Origin: Pseudomonadota bacterium
Lineage (GTDB): Bacteria; Pseudomonadota; Alphaproteobacteria; Rhizobiales; Rhizobiaceae
Assembly (NCBI GenBank): GCA_003242525.1
Contig: QGUU01000137.1
Location: 1-6,718, forward strand
DNA: 6,718 nt
Reading direction: 5' to 3'
Part shown: in pieces, positions 1 through 6,111 of the stretch
Layout: each line of letters opens with the position of its first letter
How positions within the stretch are numbered: the first letter of the stretch is position 1
Program-made: the position numbers and the translations under genes
The notes under the pieces: model-generated
Told to the model about the DNA's origin: nothing
The model's database searches: none
The model's input: only the letters and a program-made list of their open reading frames with translations

Positions 1-1526
1 TGTCGCAGGTGACATTCACCGCTTCCGCGGCCGATGTTGCGGCTTCAGCACACATCGATTGGGTTGCCAGTGACGCGACGATGGACGAGCGAATGACTGA
101 AGATCTCATCCCAAAGGGCCTGTTCCTCGATTCCGATCCGGCACTGGAGACGCGTCGGATCTGGCTCGTCCGCGAAGGTCAGCCAATTGAGACCATCGAA
201 GGGTTGAGCGACGCACAGCGCGCGTGGATCACGTCCATGGGTTTCAAGGCCACTGCGAAGCGGCACCTGGCCATCCCGGGACCGAACGGCGCGCTGGTTG
301 GAGTGGTGCTGGGAATCGGTAACGGCGTGTCGGGAGAGCCGTGTGGCCCCTCCAGTCTGCTTGTCGGTCAGCTGGCGGCCAGCTTGCCGACAGGGTGCTA
401 CGCCTTTGCTGGCCAGATCGAGGCGCCAGAGGCAGCGGCTGTTGCTTGGGGACTGGGAGCGTACAAGTTTCGGCGATACAAGTCGAATGGGAACCACGAT
501 ACCGGGCCGCCCGGCCTTGTTCTGCCGGAAGGGGTAAACCGCGCGGTCGTCGAGCGTATCGTCGAAGGTGTCTGGTTTGGGCGCGATCTGATCAACACGC
601 CGGCGAATGATCTTGGGCCTGAGGATCTGGAAGCCGGCGCGCGTAGGTTGGGTGAACGGCATGGCGCGACCGTGAAAGTTGTCGAGGGCGACGAGCTGCG
701 TGAGGGTTTCCCGCTCATCCACGCCGTAGGGCGGGGAAGTGCTCGGCCGCCCCGCCTCATCGACTTCATCTGGGGGCCTGCCAACGCGCCCAAGGTGACG
801 CTCGTCGGAAAGGGTATCTGCTTCGATACCGGCGGTCTCGATATCAAGCCGGCGAACGCGATGCTTCTCATGAAGAAGGACATGGGCGGTGCTGCTGCAG
901 CGCTCGCGCTGGCCCACATGATCATGGGCCTGAAGATGCCAGTGCGGCTGCGGGTGCTTATTCCGGCGGCGGAGAACAGTGTATCGGGTAATGCCTTCCG
1001 CCCTGGCGACGTGTTGAAAAGCCGTTCGGGTAAGACCATCGAGATCGGCAATACGGATGCCGAAGGCCGCCTTGTTCTGGCTGATGCACTCACGCTGGCT
1101 GATGAGGAAAAGCCGGATCGGTTGTTCTCATTCGCCACGCTTACGGGTGCTGCGCGCGTGGCGCTCGGGCCCGATGTGCCACCGCTTTATACGGATGACG
1201 ACGCGCTCGCTGCCGAACTCATGTCGGTAGGTTCGGCCATCGGCGATCCGCTTTGGCGAATGCCGTTCTGGAAAGGGTATGAGCGGAACCTCGACAGCGA
1301 GGTGGCGGACATGAACAATGTCTCCGACGGACCTTTCGCCGGCTCCGTCACGGCGGCGTTGTTCCTTCGCCGGTTTGTCAGCAATGCTGGCACCTACGCC
1401 CACCTCGACATTTATGGTTGGCGCCCTGCGGCCCGGGCACTCGGACCCAAGGGCGGCGAGCCGCAAGGGGCACGCGCCGTATTCGAAGTGCTAAGGCGCG
1501 CTTACGGTACAGGGCAGGCGTCGTGA
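1..1526 (+). CDS. Leucyl aminopeptidase family protein (peptidase M17), start at or beyond left edge
   Basis: This is a dinuclear-metal aminopeptidase that removes N-terminal residues from peptides, expected in the cytoplasm because no signal peptide is visible. Numbering from the GTG at base 9 (505 residues), the family motifs are complete: metal ligands K268, D273, D291, D350 and E352, and catalytic K280 and R354. They lie in VGKGICFDTGG, MKKDMGG and NTDAEGRL. Length and residue spacing closely follow E. coli PepA (about 503 residues). The N-terminal half is divergent, as is usual for M17. The frame stays open to base 3 and the window begins with TG TCG CAG GTG, so the true start may be an ATG one base upstream (M-S-Q-V-T). 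That base is not visible, and no ribosome binding site can be seen for the GTG at 9. The 3' end overlaps the next gene by four bases (GTGA). The M17 call is near certain; the substrate is unknown, so no symbol is given. Confidence 0.95.
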   Translation, partial: SQVTFTASAADVAASAHIDWVASDATMDERMTEDLIPKGLFLDSDPALETRRIWLVREGQPIETIEGLSDAQRAWITSMGFKATAKRHLAIPGPNGALVGVVLGIGNGVSGEPCGPSSLLVGQLAASLPTGCYAFAGQIEAPEAAAVAWGLGAYKFRRYKSNGNHDTGPPGLVLPEGVNRAVVERIVEGVWFGRDLINTPANDLGPEDLEAGARRLGERHGATVKVVEGDELREGFPLIHAVGRGSARPPRLIDFIWGPANAPKVTLVGKGICFDTGGLDIKPANAMLLMKKDMGGAAAALALAHMIMGLKMPVRLRVLIPAAENSVSGNAFRPGDVLKSRSGKTIEIGNTDAEGRLVLADALTLADEEKPDRLFSFATLTGAARVALGPDVPPLYTDDDALAAELMSVGSAIGDPLWRMPFWKGYERNLDSEVADMNNVSDGPFAGSVTAALFLRRFVSNAGTYAHLDIYGWRPAARALGPKGGEPQGARAVFEVLRRAYGTGQAS

Positions 1527-2419
1527 AAACGGACGTGCAGACAGCGCGGCTTGATCCTCGCGTGAACCCCTACAGGGAGGACCTGGCGGCCGACTTCCTG
1601 CGCGGCAAGGTGGAGGCGCCCCGCTTCGTGGCGGGCGTCAAGAAGCAGGTCATCCGCGCCGCGGTGGCTTTGCGCCGGAAGCCGGTTTCCACGGCGGGCC
1701 TCGAGACGGAAGCGCTGTTCGGCGAGGTCATCACGGTTTACGAGGAGGCCAATGGCTGGGCCTGGGGCCAGCTCGACCGCGATGGTTATGTCGGCTATGT
1801 GCCGGCCAATGCGCTCGCCGCCGAGGTGCGCCAGCCAACGCACAAGGTGGCTGCGCTGGGCACGTTTCTTTATCCGGCCCCGGACATCAAGACGACGCCG
1901 ATGATGCACCTCAGCATTACATCAATGCTGTCGGTGGCTGAGCGCGTCGACGGGTTCTATCGGCTAGCCGGCGGCGGATTCGTGGTCGTCCGCCATGTGA
2001 CAGAATTGAACCGCTACGCCCGCGACTTCGTCGAGATTGCTGAACGGCTAATCGGCACTCCTTACCTTTGGGGTGGACGGACGCGGGTCGGTATTGATTG
2101 CTCCGGTCTCGTACAAGTCTCGCTGGAGGCGGCGGGTATACGTGCCCCGCGGGACACGGACATGCAACAGGCCCAGCTCGGCGTACCGGTGCCCATCACG
2201 CCGGACCTGGAGGGGCTGCAGCGTGGCGATCTGGTATTCTGGCCGGGCCACGTCGGCATCATGTGCGACGCGTACATGATGGTGCACGCCAATGCGTATC
2301 ACATGGCGGTTGCGGTGGAGCCGTTGGCGGACGCTGCCCGCCGCATCGCAAAGAATGGCACCCAAATTTCCGCCATCAAACGATTGCCGGCGCTTTCCGC
2401 GATCGCCAGAACGAGCTGA
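1523..2419 (+). CDS. NlpC/P60 family (C40) cysteine peptidase with N-terminal SH3-like domains
   Basis: This 298-residue protein belongs to the family that cleaves cell-wall peptides, typically the D-gamma-Glu-to-diamino-acid bond. The catalytic domain covers about residues 168-290. It has Cys193 in GIDCSGLVQ, His243 in GHVGIM and His255 in MVHANAYH, matching the usual Cys-His-His set. Two SH3-like stretches precede it, at about 48-102 (with GYVPANAL) and 112-162. There is no signal peptide, lipobox or membrane segment, so a cytoplasmic role such as recycling of imported muropeptides, like that of YkfC, is more likely than secretion; this is inference. The GTG at 1523 is chosen because it overlaps the upstream TGA in a GTGA junction, has AGGG at 1511-1514, and begins a typical family N-terminus (DPRVNPYREDLAADFLRGKV). 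The frame is open further upstream to 1418, but that part is a shadow of the aminopeptidase gene. The family is clear; the exact bond cleaved is not. Confidence 0.92.
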   Translation: MKTDVQTARLDPRVNPYREDLAADFLRGKVEAPRFVAGVKKQVIRAAVALRRKPVSTAGLETEALFGEVITVYEEANGWAWGQLDRDGYVGYVPANALAAEVRQPTHKVAALGTFLYPAPDIKTTPMMHLSITSMLSVAERVDGFYRLAGGGFVVVRHVTELNRYARDFVEIAERLIGTPYLWGGRTRVGIDCSGLVQVSLEAAGIRAPRDTDMQQAQLGVPVPITPDLEGLQRGDLVFWPGHVGIMCDAYMMVHANAYHMAVAVEPLADAARRIAKNGTQISAIKRLPALSAIARTS

Positions 2420-2516
2420 CTCCTTTACCGGCGAATCAAGGTTCGGCAGCGCGAGCTTAGAGTTGCCTTCAGTTGTGTGCTCTCAACGAATAACTGTCGC
2501 CGATTTGTGACATGCG

Positions 2517-2546
2517 TTGCCGACATAACTCATAGAACCCGATAGT
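2517..2546 (+). promoter_or_regulatory. Weak candidate promoter for pal
   Basis: TTGCCG (2517-2522) and GATAGT (2541-2546) are 18 bases apart and each keeps about four of six sigma-70 consensus bases. Transcription would begin near 2553, leaving a leader of about 165 bases. This is the best candidate in the 298-base gap between the C40 gene and pal. The gap also holds an 8-base palindrome GCCTAGGC (2602-2609) and a small GC-rich hairpin (2645-2662, GGAA loop). I see no clear terminator for the upstream operon and no small gene. Confidence 0.25.
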
Positions 2547-2701
2547 TGTGGGCGAACGGATGAAGCTGTGTTGCAAAGCAGCACGAGTTTGATCCAAAAA
2601 CGCCTAGGCCAGCCACATTTTTGCACGATGACGGCGCTAACCCTGCGCCTTGGAAGGGGCGCTAGTCTTCGCCGCCGAATGATCTCCGCTGGCGGAACAA
2701 C

Positions 2702-2709
2702 GGAAGGGA
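2702..2709 (+). promoter_or_regulatory. Ribosome binding site that fixes the pal start
   Basis: GGAAGGGA lies eight bases before the ATG at 2718. This favours that ATG over the in-frame GTG at 2568, which would add 50 residues and bury the signal peptide, and over the ATG at 2730, which has no purine-rich sequence before it. Confidence 0.7.
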
Positions 2710-2717
2710 CCAGGCAA

Positions 2718-3212
2718 ATGCAGATTTTGATGCGGTTCGCACGCGTGGGAGCTGTGTTGCTGCTCGCGCTGTCGGCTGCAGCCTGTGCCAACAAAGAATT
2801 CCAGGACGAAACCTTGGGTTATGGGCGCGGACCTGCAACGCCTGGCTCGCAGCGCGACTTCGTCCAGAACGTCGGCGACCTCGTGTACTTCTCAACCGAC
2901 AGTTCGGAGCTGACGCCGGAAGCGCAACAGACGCTCAGGGGGCAGGCCCGCTGGCTGCAGCAGTATCCTCAGTACACGGTGACAATCGAGGGACACGCCG
3001 ACGAGCGCGGTACCCGTGAATACAACATTGCGCTCGGCGCCCGGCGCGCGACGGCGGTTCGGAACTTCTTGGTCGAGCATGGCGTGAGCCCGCACCGAAT
3101 CCGGACGATTTCCTACGGGAAGGAGCGGCCTGTCGCGGTATGCAATGACATTTCCTGCTGGTCGCAGAATCGTCGTGCCCAAACGGTGCTGAACAACCGC
3201 GTGGGGACCTGA
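2718..3212 (+). CDS. pal: Peptidoglycan-associated lipoprotein Pal (OmpA-like)
   Basis: Pal is an outer-membrane lipoprotein that binds peptidoglycan and, with TolB and TolQRA, keeps the outer membrane attached during division. The 164-residue product has a lipoprotein signal: a basic start (R6, R9), a hydrophobic stretch at about 10-22, and Cys23 after Ala-Ala-Ala as the expected lipidated residue. A short linker leads to an OmpA_C domain at about 53-160. This carries the VYFSTDSSEL strand, EGHADERGT with D95, R110 fifteen residues later (the two residues that in OmpA-type domains grip diaminopimelate), and the terminal SQNRRAQTVL signature. C142 and C147, in VCNDISC, are five residues apart and may form a disulfide in the periplasm; this is inference. 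tolB is not adjacent, whereas cpoB follows after a terminator. The size and domain layout are normal for alphaproteobacterial Pal. Confidence 0.96.
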   Translation: MQILMRFARVGAVLLLALSAAACANKEFQDETLGYGRGPATPGSQRDFVQNVGDLVYFSTDSSELTPEAQQTLRGQARWLQQYPQYTVTIEGHADERGTREYNIALGARRATAVRNFLVEHGVSPHRIRTISYGKERPVAVCNDISCWSQNRRAQTVLNNRVGT

Positions 3213-3249
3213 GGGCCACATCGCGGCGGCTTCAAAGTTTTGCCTTAGT

Positions 3250-3287
3250 GATGGCAGAAGTCCGCAACGACTTCTGCCATCTTTGTT
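3250..3287 (+). terminator. Rho-independent terminator after pal
   Basis: A perfect 13-base-pair stem (3250-3262 with 3269-3281; GATGGCAGAAGTC against its complement) encloses a six-base loop CGCAAC and is followed by TTTGTT. It sits 37 bases after the pal stop and should end most pal transcripts, so cpoB probably needs its own promoter. The T-tract is broken by one G. Confidence 0.85.
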
Positions 3288-3342
3288 CGCTTCCATGTTT
3301 GGACTAGAACCGTCGCGCCAAATGGCAGGCTGCGGCAGAAAA

Positions 3343-3372
3343 TTGGCAGTTGATACTGCCGGCTAGCGTAAT
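3343..3372 (+). promoter_or_regulatory. Candidate cpoB-tilS promoter with an overlapping inverted repeat
   Basis: TTGGCA (3343-3348) and CGTAAT (3367-3372) are 18 bases apart and resemble sigma-70 boxes, giving a predicted start near 3379 and a leader of about 60 bases. A promoter is expected here because a strong terminator lies just upstream. A perfect inverted repeat, GGCAGT-TGAT-ACTGCC (3345-3360), overlaps the -35 box and the spacer. It could be an operator or chance. Confidence 0.35.
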
Positions 3373-3437
3373 AGCCTCAGAAGATGTCATTCGGGGCGGT
3401 GCGTTAGAGGCCAGTTCAAGGGGCAGGAAAGCATTCG

Positions 3438-4439
3438 ATGAGGCGTTGGGAACCACTTCTGCTGGGAATTGCGGCTGGCGCAGTATTCTTTTCGGCCGTA
3501 GAGGCGTCGTCTCAGCAGCTTGGCTCATCGAGAGCATCAGGCTGGCAGATCGCCCAGGCGAAGGGAACGTCGAAGTCTGGAGGGGAATCCAAAGCCGCTT
3601 CGGCGAGCTCGGACCTCGGCCAGCGTGTCCGCCAGCTGGAAGAGCAGTTCCTCGATATTCAGGTTCAACTCGGGACGCTGGAGTCCCTCGCACGGAACGC
3701 GGGTGGCGCGTCGCCGTCCATGCGCTCCGCGCCAGTGGGATCAGGCGCGGATACGGCGCGTATCGATGCGCTCGAAACGCAGGTTCGGGCGCTGACGGCC
3801 CAGATTGAGCAGCTTTCCGAGCAGATTCGCGCCCTTGGCGCGGCGCCGGTAACGCGTTCCGTGGAGCCTCAAGCGCGATCGTCATCAAGCCTTTCGGGTG
3901 CTCCCGGTGCGAACAACGAGCCCAATCTGGATTTCAGCGCGACCGTTATTCCATCGGGTGAGAGCTCCTCTGATCCCATCGGCCAGATCCTTCGGGAAGA
4001 TCTGCCGCAATCGGGCGGCTCGACGATCGCTCTAGCCGCACCCGGCTTGGCTGGCGGTGATCCGAAGCAGGAGTACGAGACCGCTTACGGCTATCTGCTG
4101 CAGCAGAACTATGCAGCTGCGGAGAAGGCGTTCGAGGATTTCCTGACCCGTTACCCGGACCATCCGCTTGCGGGTAACGCGCAGTATTGGCTAGGCGAGG
4201 CGTTCTACGTGCGCGGGCAATACAAAGCGGCCGCCAGCGCCTTCCTGAAGGGCTATCAGAACTACGGGAATAGCGCCAAGGCTCCGGACAGCCTGTTGAA
4301 GCTCGCCATGTCGCTCGACCGGCTGGGGCAGAAGGAGGCCGCGTGCTCGTCCTTCAACGAGCTCAGCGCCAAGTTCCCGAATGCGCCTTCCCATGTGAAG
4401 ACCCGCGCCGCGACTGAGCGGCAGCGTGTGGGCTGCTAG
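3438..4439 (+). CDS. cpoB: Cell division coordinator CpoB (YbgF), Tol-Pal associated
   Basis: CpoB is a periplasmic protein that in E. coli links peptidoglycan synthesis by PBP1B with Tol-driven outer-membrane constriction. The 333-residue product begins with a likely Sec signal peptide: R2 and R3, a hydrophobic core at about 7-20, and probable cleavage after VEA at residue 23. Two coiled-coil blocks follow (about 58-88, DLGQRVRQLEEQF, and 107-135, IDALETQVRALTAQIEQL), as expected for the trimerising N-terminal region. Next comes a Ser/Ala/Gly/Pro-rich linker (about 136-208). The C-terminal part (about 210-322) has three TPR-like repeats, including QNYAAAEKAFEDFLTRYPDH and AQYWLGEAFYVRGQYKAAASAF. 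The ATG is supported by AGGAAA at 3425-3430. The protein is longer than the E. coli one (about 263 residues), mainly because of the linkers. Cys303 and the terminal Cys333 are the only cysteines and could pair. Its placement between pal and tilS supports the call. Confidence 0.93.
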   Translation: MRRWEPLLLGIAAGAVFFSAVEASSQQLGSSRASGWQIAQAKGTSKSGGESKAASASSDLGQRVRQLEEQFLDIQVQLGTLESLARNAGGASPSMRSAPVGSGADTARIDALETQVRALTAQIEQLSEQIRALGAAPVTRSVEPQARSSSSLSGAPGANNEPNLDFSATVIPSGESSSDPIGQILREDLPQSGGSTIALAAPGLAGGDPKQEYETAYGYLLQQNYAAAEKAFEDFLTRYPDHPLAGNAQYWLGEAFYVRGQYKAAASAFLKGYQNYGNSAKAPDSLLKLAMSLDRLGQKEAACSSFNELSAKFPNAPSHVKTRAATERQRVGC

Positions 4440-4441
4440 GG
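4438..4441 (+). promoter_or_regulatory. tilS ribosome binding site overlapping the cpoB stop
   Basis: AGGG overlaps the last two bases of the cpoB TAG stop and lies four bases before the tilS GTG. The spacing is short, so initiation may be weak and depend on ribosomes finishing cpoB. Confidence 0.45.
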
Positions 4442-4445
4442 TGCC

Positions 4446-5867
4446 GTGCCTGCGGACGACCAGCCGATCACCGCTGCGGAGTGCGAGGTCTTATTCAAGG
4501 ACGTCCGTCTTCCTGTAGCGTTAGCCGTTTCCGGCGGTCCCGACAGCACGGCGCTGATGCAACTTATCGCCATCTGGGCCAAGGCGGGTGAACGGCGCGG
4601 CGGTGTGCCGGCAGACGCTGCTCCAGTTCTTGTCATCACCGTCGATCACGGCTTGAGATCGGAGGCGGCTGCCGAAGCAGAGTGGGTTTCGGGCCAGGCT
4701 GTGCGCCTGGGCTTCAAGCATGTGACCTTGCGCTGGACGGACCCGAAACCGCGTACAGGCATTCAGGAAGCGGCCCGCGAGGCCCGCTATCGGCTCATCC
4801 TGGAGCATGTCGGCAGTGAGCCGTTGCCTCAGCCCAGGCAAGTGCTGCTCGCTCATCATCTGGATGACCAGGCCGAAACGGTGCTCATGCGGCTTGCACG
4901 CGGCAGCGGCGTTGACGGCCTCTCTGGAATGCGCGAGCGGGAGGTACGGCTGTGGTTGCACCTCGGGCATCCTGTTCAAGAGCGGAAGGTCGAGTTACTT
5001 CGTCCGCTCCTTTCCATTCCCAAGAGCCGCCTGATCGCCACCCTGGAGGCCTTAGGCGCGGAGTACCTGCAGGACCCGAGCAACAGGGATGTTCGGTTCG
5101 AGCGCGTTCGTTTGCGCGCTGCCGGGGATGCAAGAGCAGCTTTAGGGCTCACGTCTGACAAATTGGCACTCGCAGCCCGCCGCCTGGCGTCTGCCCGCGA
5201 TGCGTTGGAACGGGTCCAGCGTGAGTTGGCGCATGAGGCCGTCGATTTGCACGAGGGCGCTTGGGCAAGCATTGACGCGGAGAAACTGGTTGCGGCCCCG
5301 CCCGAGGTTGCCATGCGGTTGCTACAGGCCGTCATCGGAGCATTCGGGGGCCAACCGACGGGGCCTGATCGCTCGCAAGTGGAGACGTTGCTGGAACAAC
5401 TGACTGTCGGCAATCAAAAAGCCGTGACGCTTGGCGGAGCCGTCATTCGTCCTGGGTCGAAGGATCCTGGGTTGAAGGATAAAGCCCGCCCGGCCGTTGC
5501 AGTCTACCGCGAGCCGGGGCGCCGACCCCTGCCGATGTGCCAGCTTTCGCCTGGGGAAGGTGTCTTCTGGGATAGACGGTTCTACGTCAGTGCGTCTCCG
5601 GAATTGCGTAGCTCAGTACGGGTGGCGCCTCTCGGTCAGGGAGGGTTTGCTCAACTGAAGCGCGAGTATCCAGCCCTCCGCAAAATTTCCATTCCTGCCG
5701 GTGCGGCGGTGGGCCTGCCATCCGTCTGGTCGGAAGATCGGTTGCTCGCCGTACCCTACCTGTCCTACGCCGAGACAGCCTTGAGAGGCCCCATCGGAGC
5801 GGGAAACGAGCCGCTCATCTCGATCCGCTTCGCCACCCGCCACGTGCACGCGATTTACGGCGCGTGA
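4446..5867 (+). CDS. tilS: tRNA(Ile)-lysidine synthetase TilS
   Basis: TilS uses ATP to attach lysine to C34 of the CAU-anticodon tRNA(Ile), which changes its decoding from AUG to AUA. It is cytoplasmic and normally essential. The 473-residue product has the PP-loop motif SGGPDST (S29-T35), then VDHGLRSEA (about 66-74), GIQEAAREARY (105-115), the AHHLDDQAETVLMRLARGSG block (136-155), LLSIPKSRLI (188-197) and DPSNRDVRFERVRLR (210-224), all typical of TilS. The C-terminal part (about 230-473) is less conserved. The GTG at 4446 is the only workable start: the same frame is closed by the cpoB TAG two codons upstream, and the first internal ATG (codon 38) would remove the PP-loop. The gene lies six bases after cpoB, so the two are probably co-transcribed. 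Residues 336-345 come from a 15-base tandem duplication. The family is certain; only the weak start signal is unusual. Confidence 0.96.
   Translation: MPADDQPITAAECEVLFKDVRLPVALAVSGGPDSTALMQLIAIWAKAGERRGGVPADAAPVLVITVDHGLRSEAAAEAEWVSGQAVRLGFKHVTLRWTDPKPRTGIQEAAREARYRLILEHVGSEPLPQPRQVLLAHHLDDQAETVLMRLARGSGVDGLSGMREREVRLWLHLGHPVQERKVELLRPLLSIPKSRLIATLEALGAEYLQDPSNRDVRFERVRLRAAGDARAALGLTSDKLALAARRLASARDALERVQRELAHEAVDLHEGAWASIDAEKLVAAPPEVAMRLLQAVIGAFGGQPTGPDRSQVETLLEQLTVGNQKAVTLGGAVIRPGSKDPGLKDKARPAVAVYREPGRRPLPMCQLSPGEGVFWDRRFYVSASPELRSSVRVAPLGQGGFAQLKREYPALRKISIPAGAAVGLPSVWSEDRLLAVPYLSYAETALRGPIGAGNEPLISIRFATRHVHAIYGA
5451..5480 (+). repeat. 15-base in-frame tandem duplication inside tilS
   Basis: CCTGGGTCGAAGGAT (5451-5465) is followed at once by CCTGGGTTGAAGGAT (5466-5480), with one mismatch. 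It encodes PGSKD-PGLKD, codons 336-345, in the variable C-terminal part of TilS. It looks like a past slippage event that kept the reading frame. Confidence 0.85.
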
Positions 5868-5997
5868 CAGGTGAGCAAGCGCCGGGCAGGCGGGGAGACA
5901 TATGAACCCACCCCGTTAGGCTTTCTGCCATATTTCATGATAGAAACTTGAACTCGCTTGGGTGGGTGTCCGCGTTTTGCGGGTTGCTCGGCAGCAA

Positions 5998-6026
5998 CTT
6001 GGCAAGCATTCTGTGGGTACCTATTT
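5998..6026 (+). promoter_or_regulatory. Heat-shock (RpoH-type) promoter for ftsH
   Basis: CTTG (5998-6001), an 18-base spacer and CCTATTT (6020-6026) match the alphaproteobacterial heat-shock consensus CTTG-N17/18-CYTATNT at every fixed position. The G expected shortly after falls one base late, at 6030. An overlapping sigma-70 reading also exists: TTGGCA at 5999-6004, 17 bases, TATTTC at 6022-6027. Transcription would start near 6034, about 78 bases before ftsH. The site lies in the 244-base gap after tilS. ftsH is a known heat-shock gene, which supports the assignment. Confidence 0.6.
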
Positions 6027-6075
6027 CTAGCGCATCGGGTGACATGGGCGCTGCGCAGTCCGGGCGGCGCGCGGC

Positions 6076-6106
6076 GGTGGCTCCCGCGAGCCTCCTCCAG
6101 AAGGGA
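6076..6106 (+). promoter_or_regulatory. Leader hairpin and ribosome binding site of ftsH
   Basis: AGAAGGGA (6099-6106) lies five bases before the ftsH ATG and is a good ribosome binding site. Just before it, GGTGGCT (6076-6082) can pair with AGCCTCC (6089-6095) around the loop CCCGCG, with one T-T mismatch. TCCT at 6093-6096 could instead pair weakly with GGGA at 6103-6106. Whether the structure affects translation is unknown. Confidence 0.45.
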
Positions 6107-6111
6107 CAACG

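Noticed and set aside
398..1138. Minus-strand open frame opposite the aminopeptidase gene
   Set aside because: It is Ser/Arg/Pro-rich shadow sequence with no recognisable domain and lies antisense to the M17 catalytic core.
1418..1522. Upstream extension of the C40 peptidase frame
   Set aside because: It overlaps the conserved end of the aminopeptidase gene in another frame and is Arg-rich, as shadow frames are in GC-rich DNA; the GTGA junction is better.
2568..2717. In-frame 50-codon extension ahead of pal from a GTG at 2568
   Set aside because: It would bury the lipoprotein signal peptide, has no family resemblance, and the ATG at 2718 has a good ribosome binding site.
3251..3307. An 18-codon reading frame starting at ATG 3251
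   Set aside because: It lies over the terminator stem and has no ribosome binding site, so its open frame is probably chance.
3304..3888. Long minus-strand open frame opposite cpoB
   Set aside because: Its translation is low in complexity and matches no family I know; the plus-strand frame has a clear signal peptide, coiled coils and TPRs.
5888..5917. Possible terminator after tilS (CGGGG pairing with CCCCG)
   Set aside because: The stem is only five pairs with a 15-base loop and no T-tract, so I do not call it.
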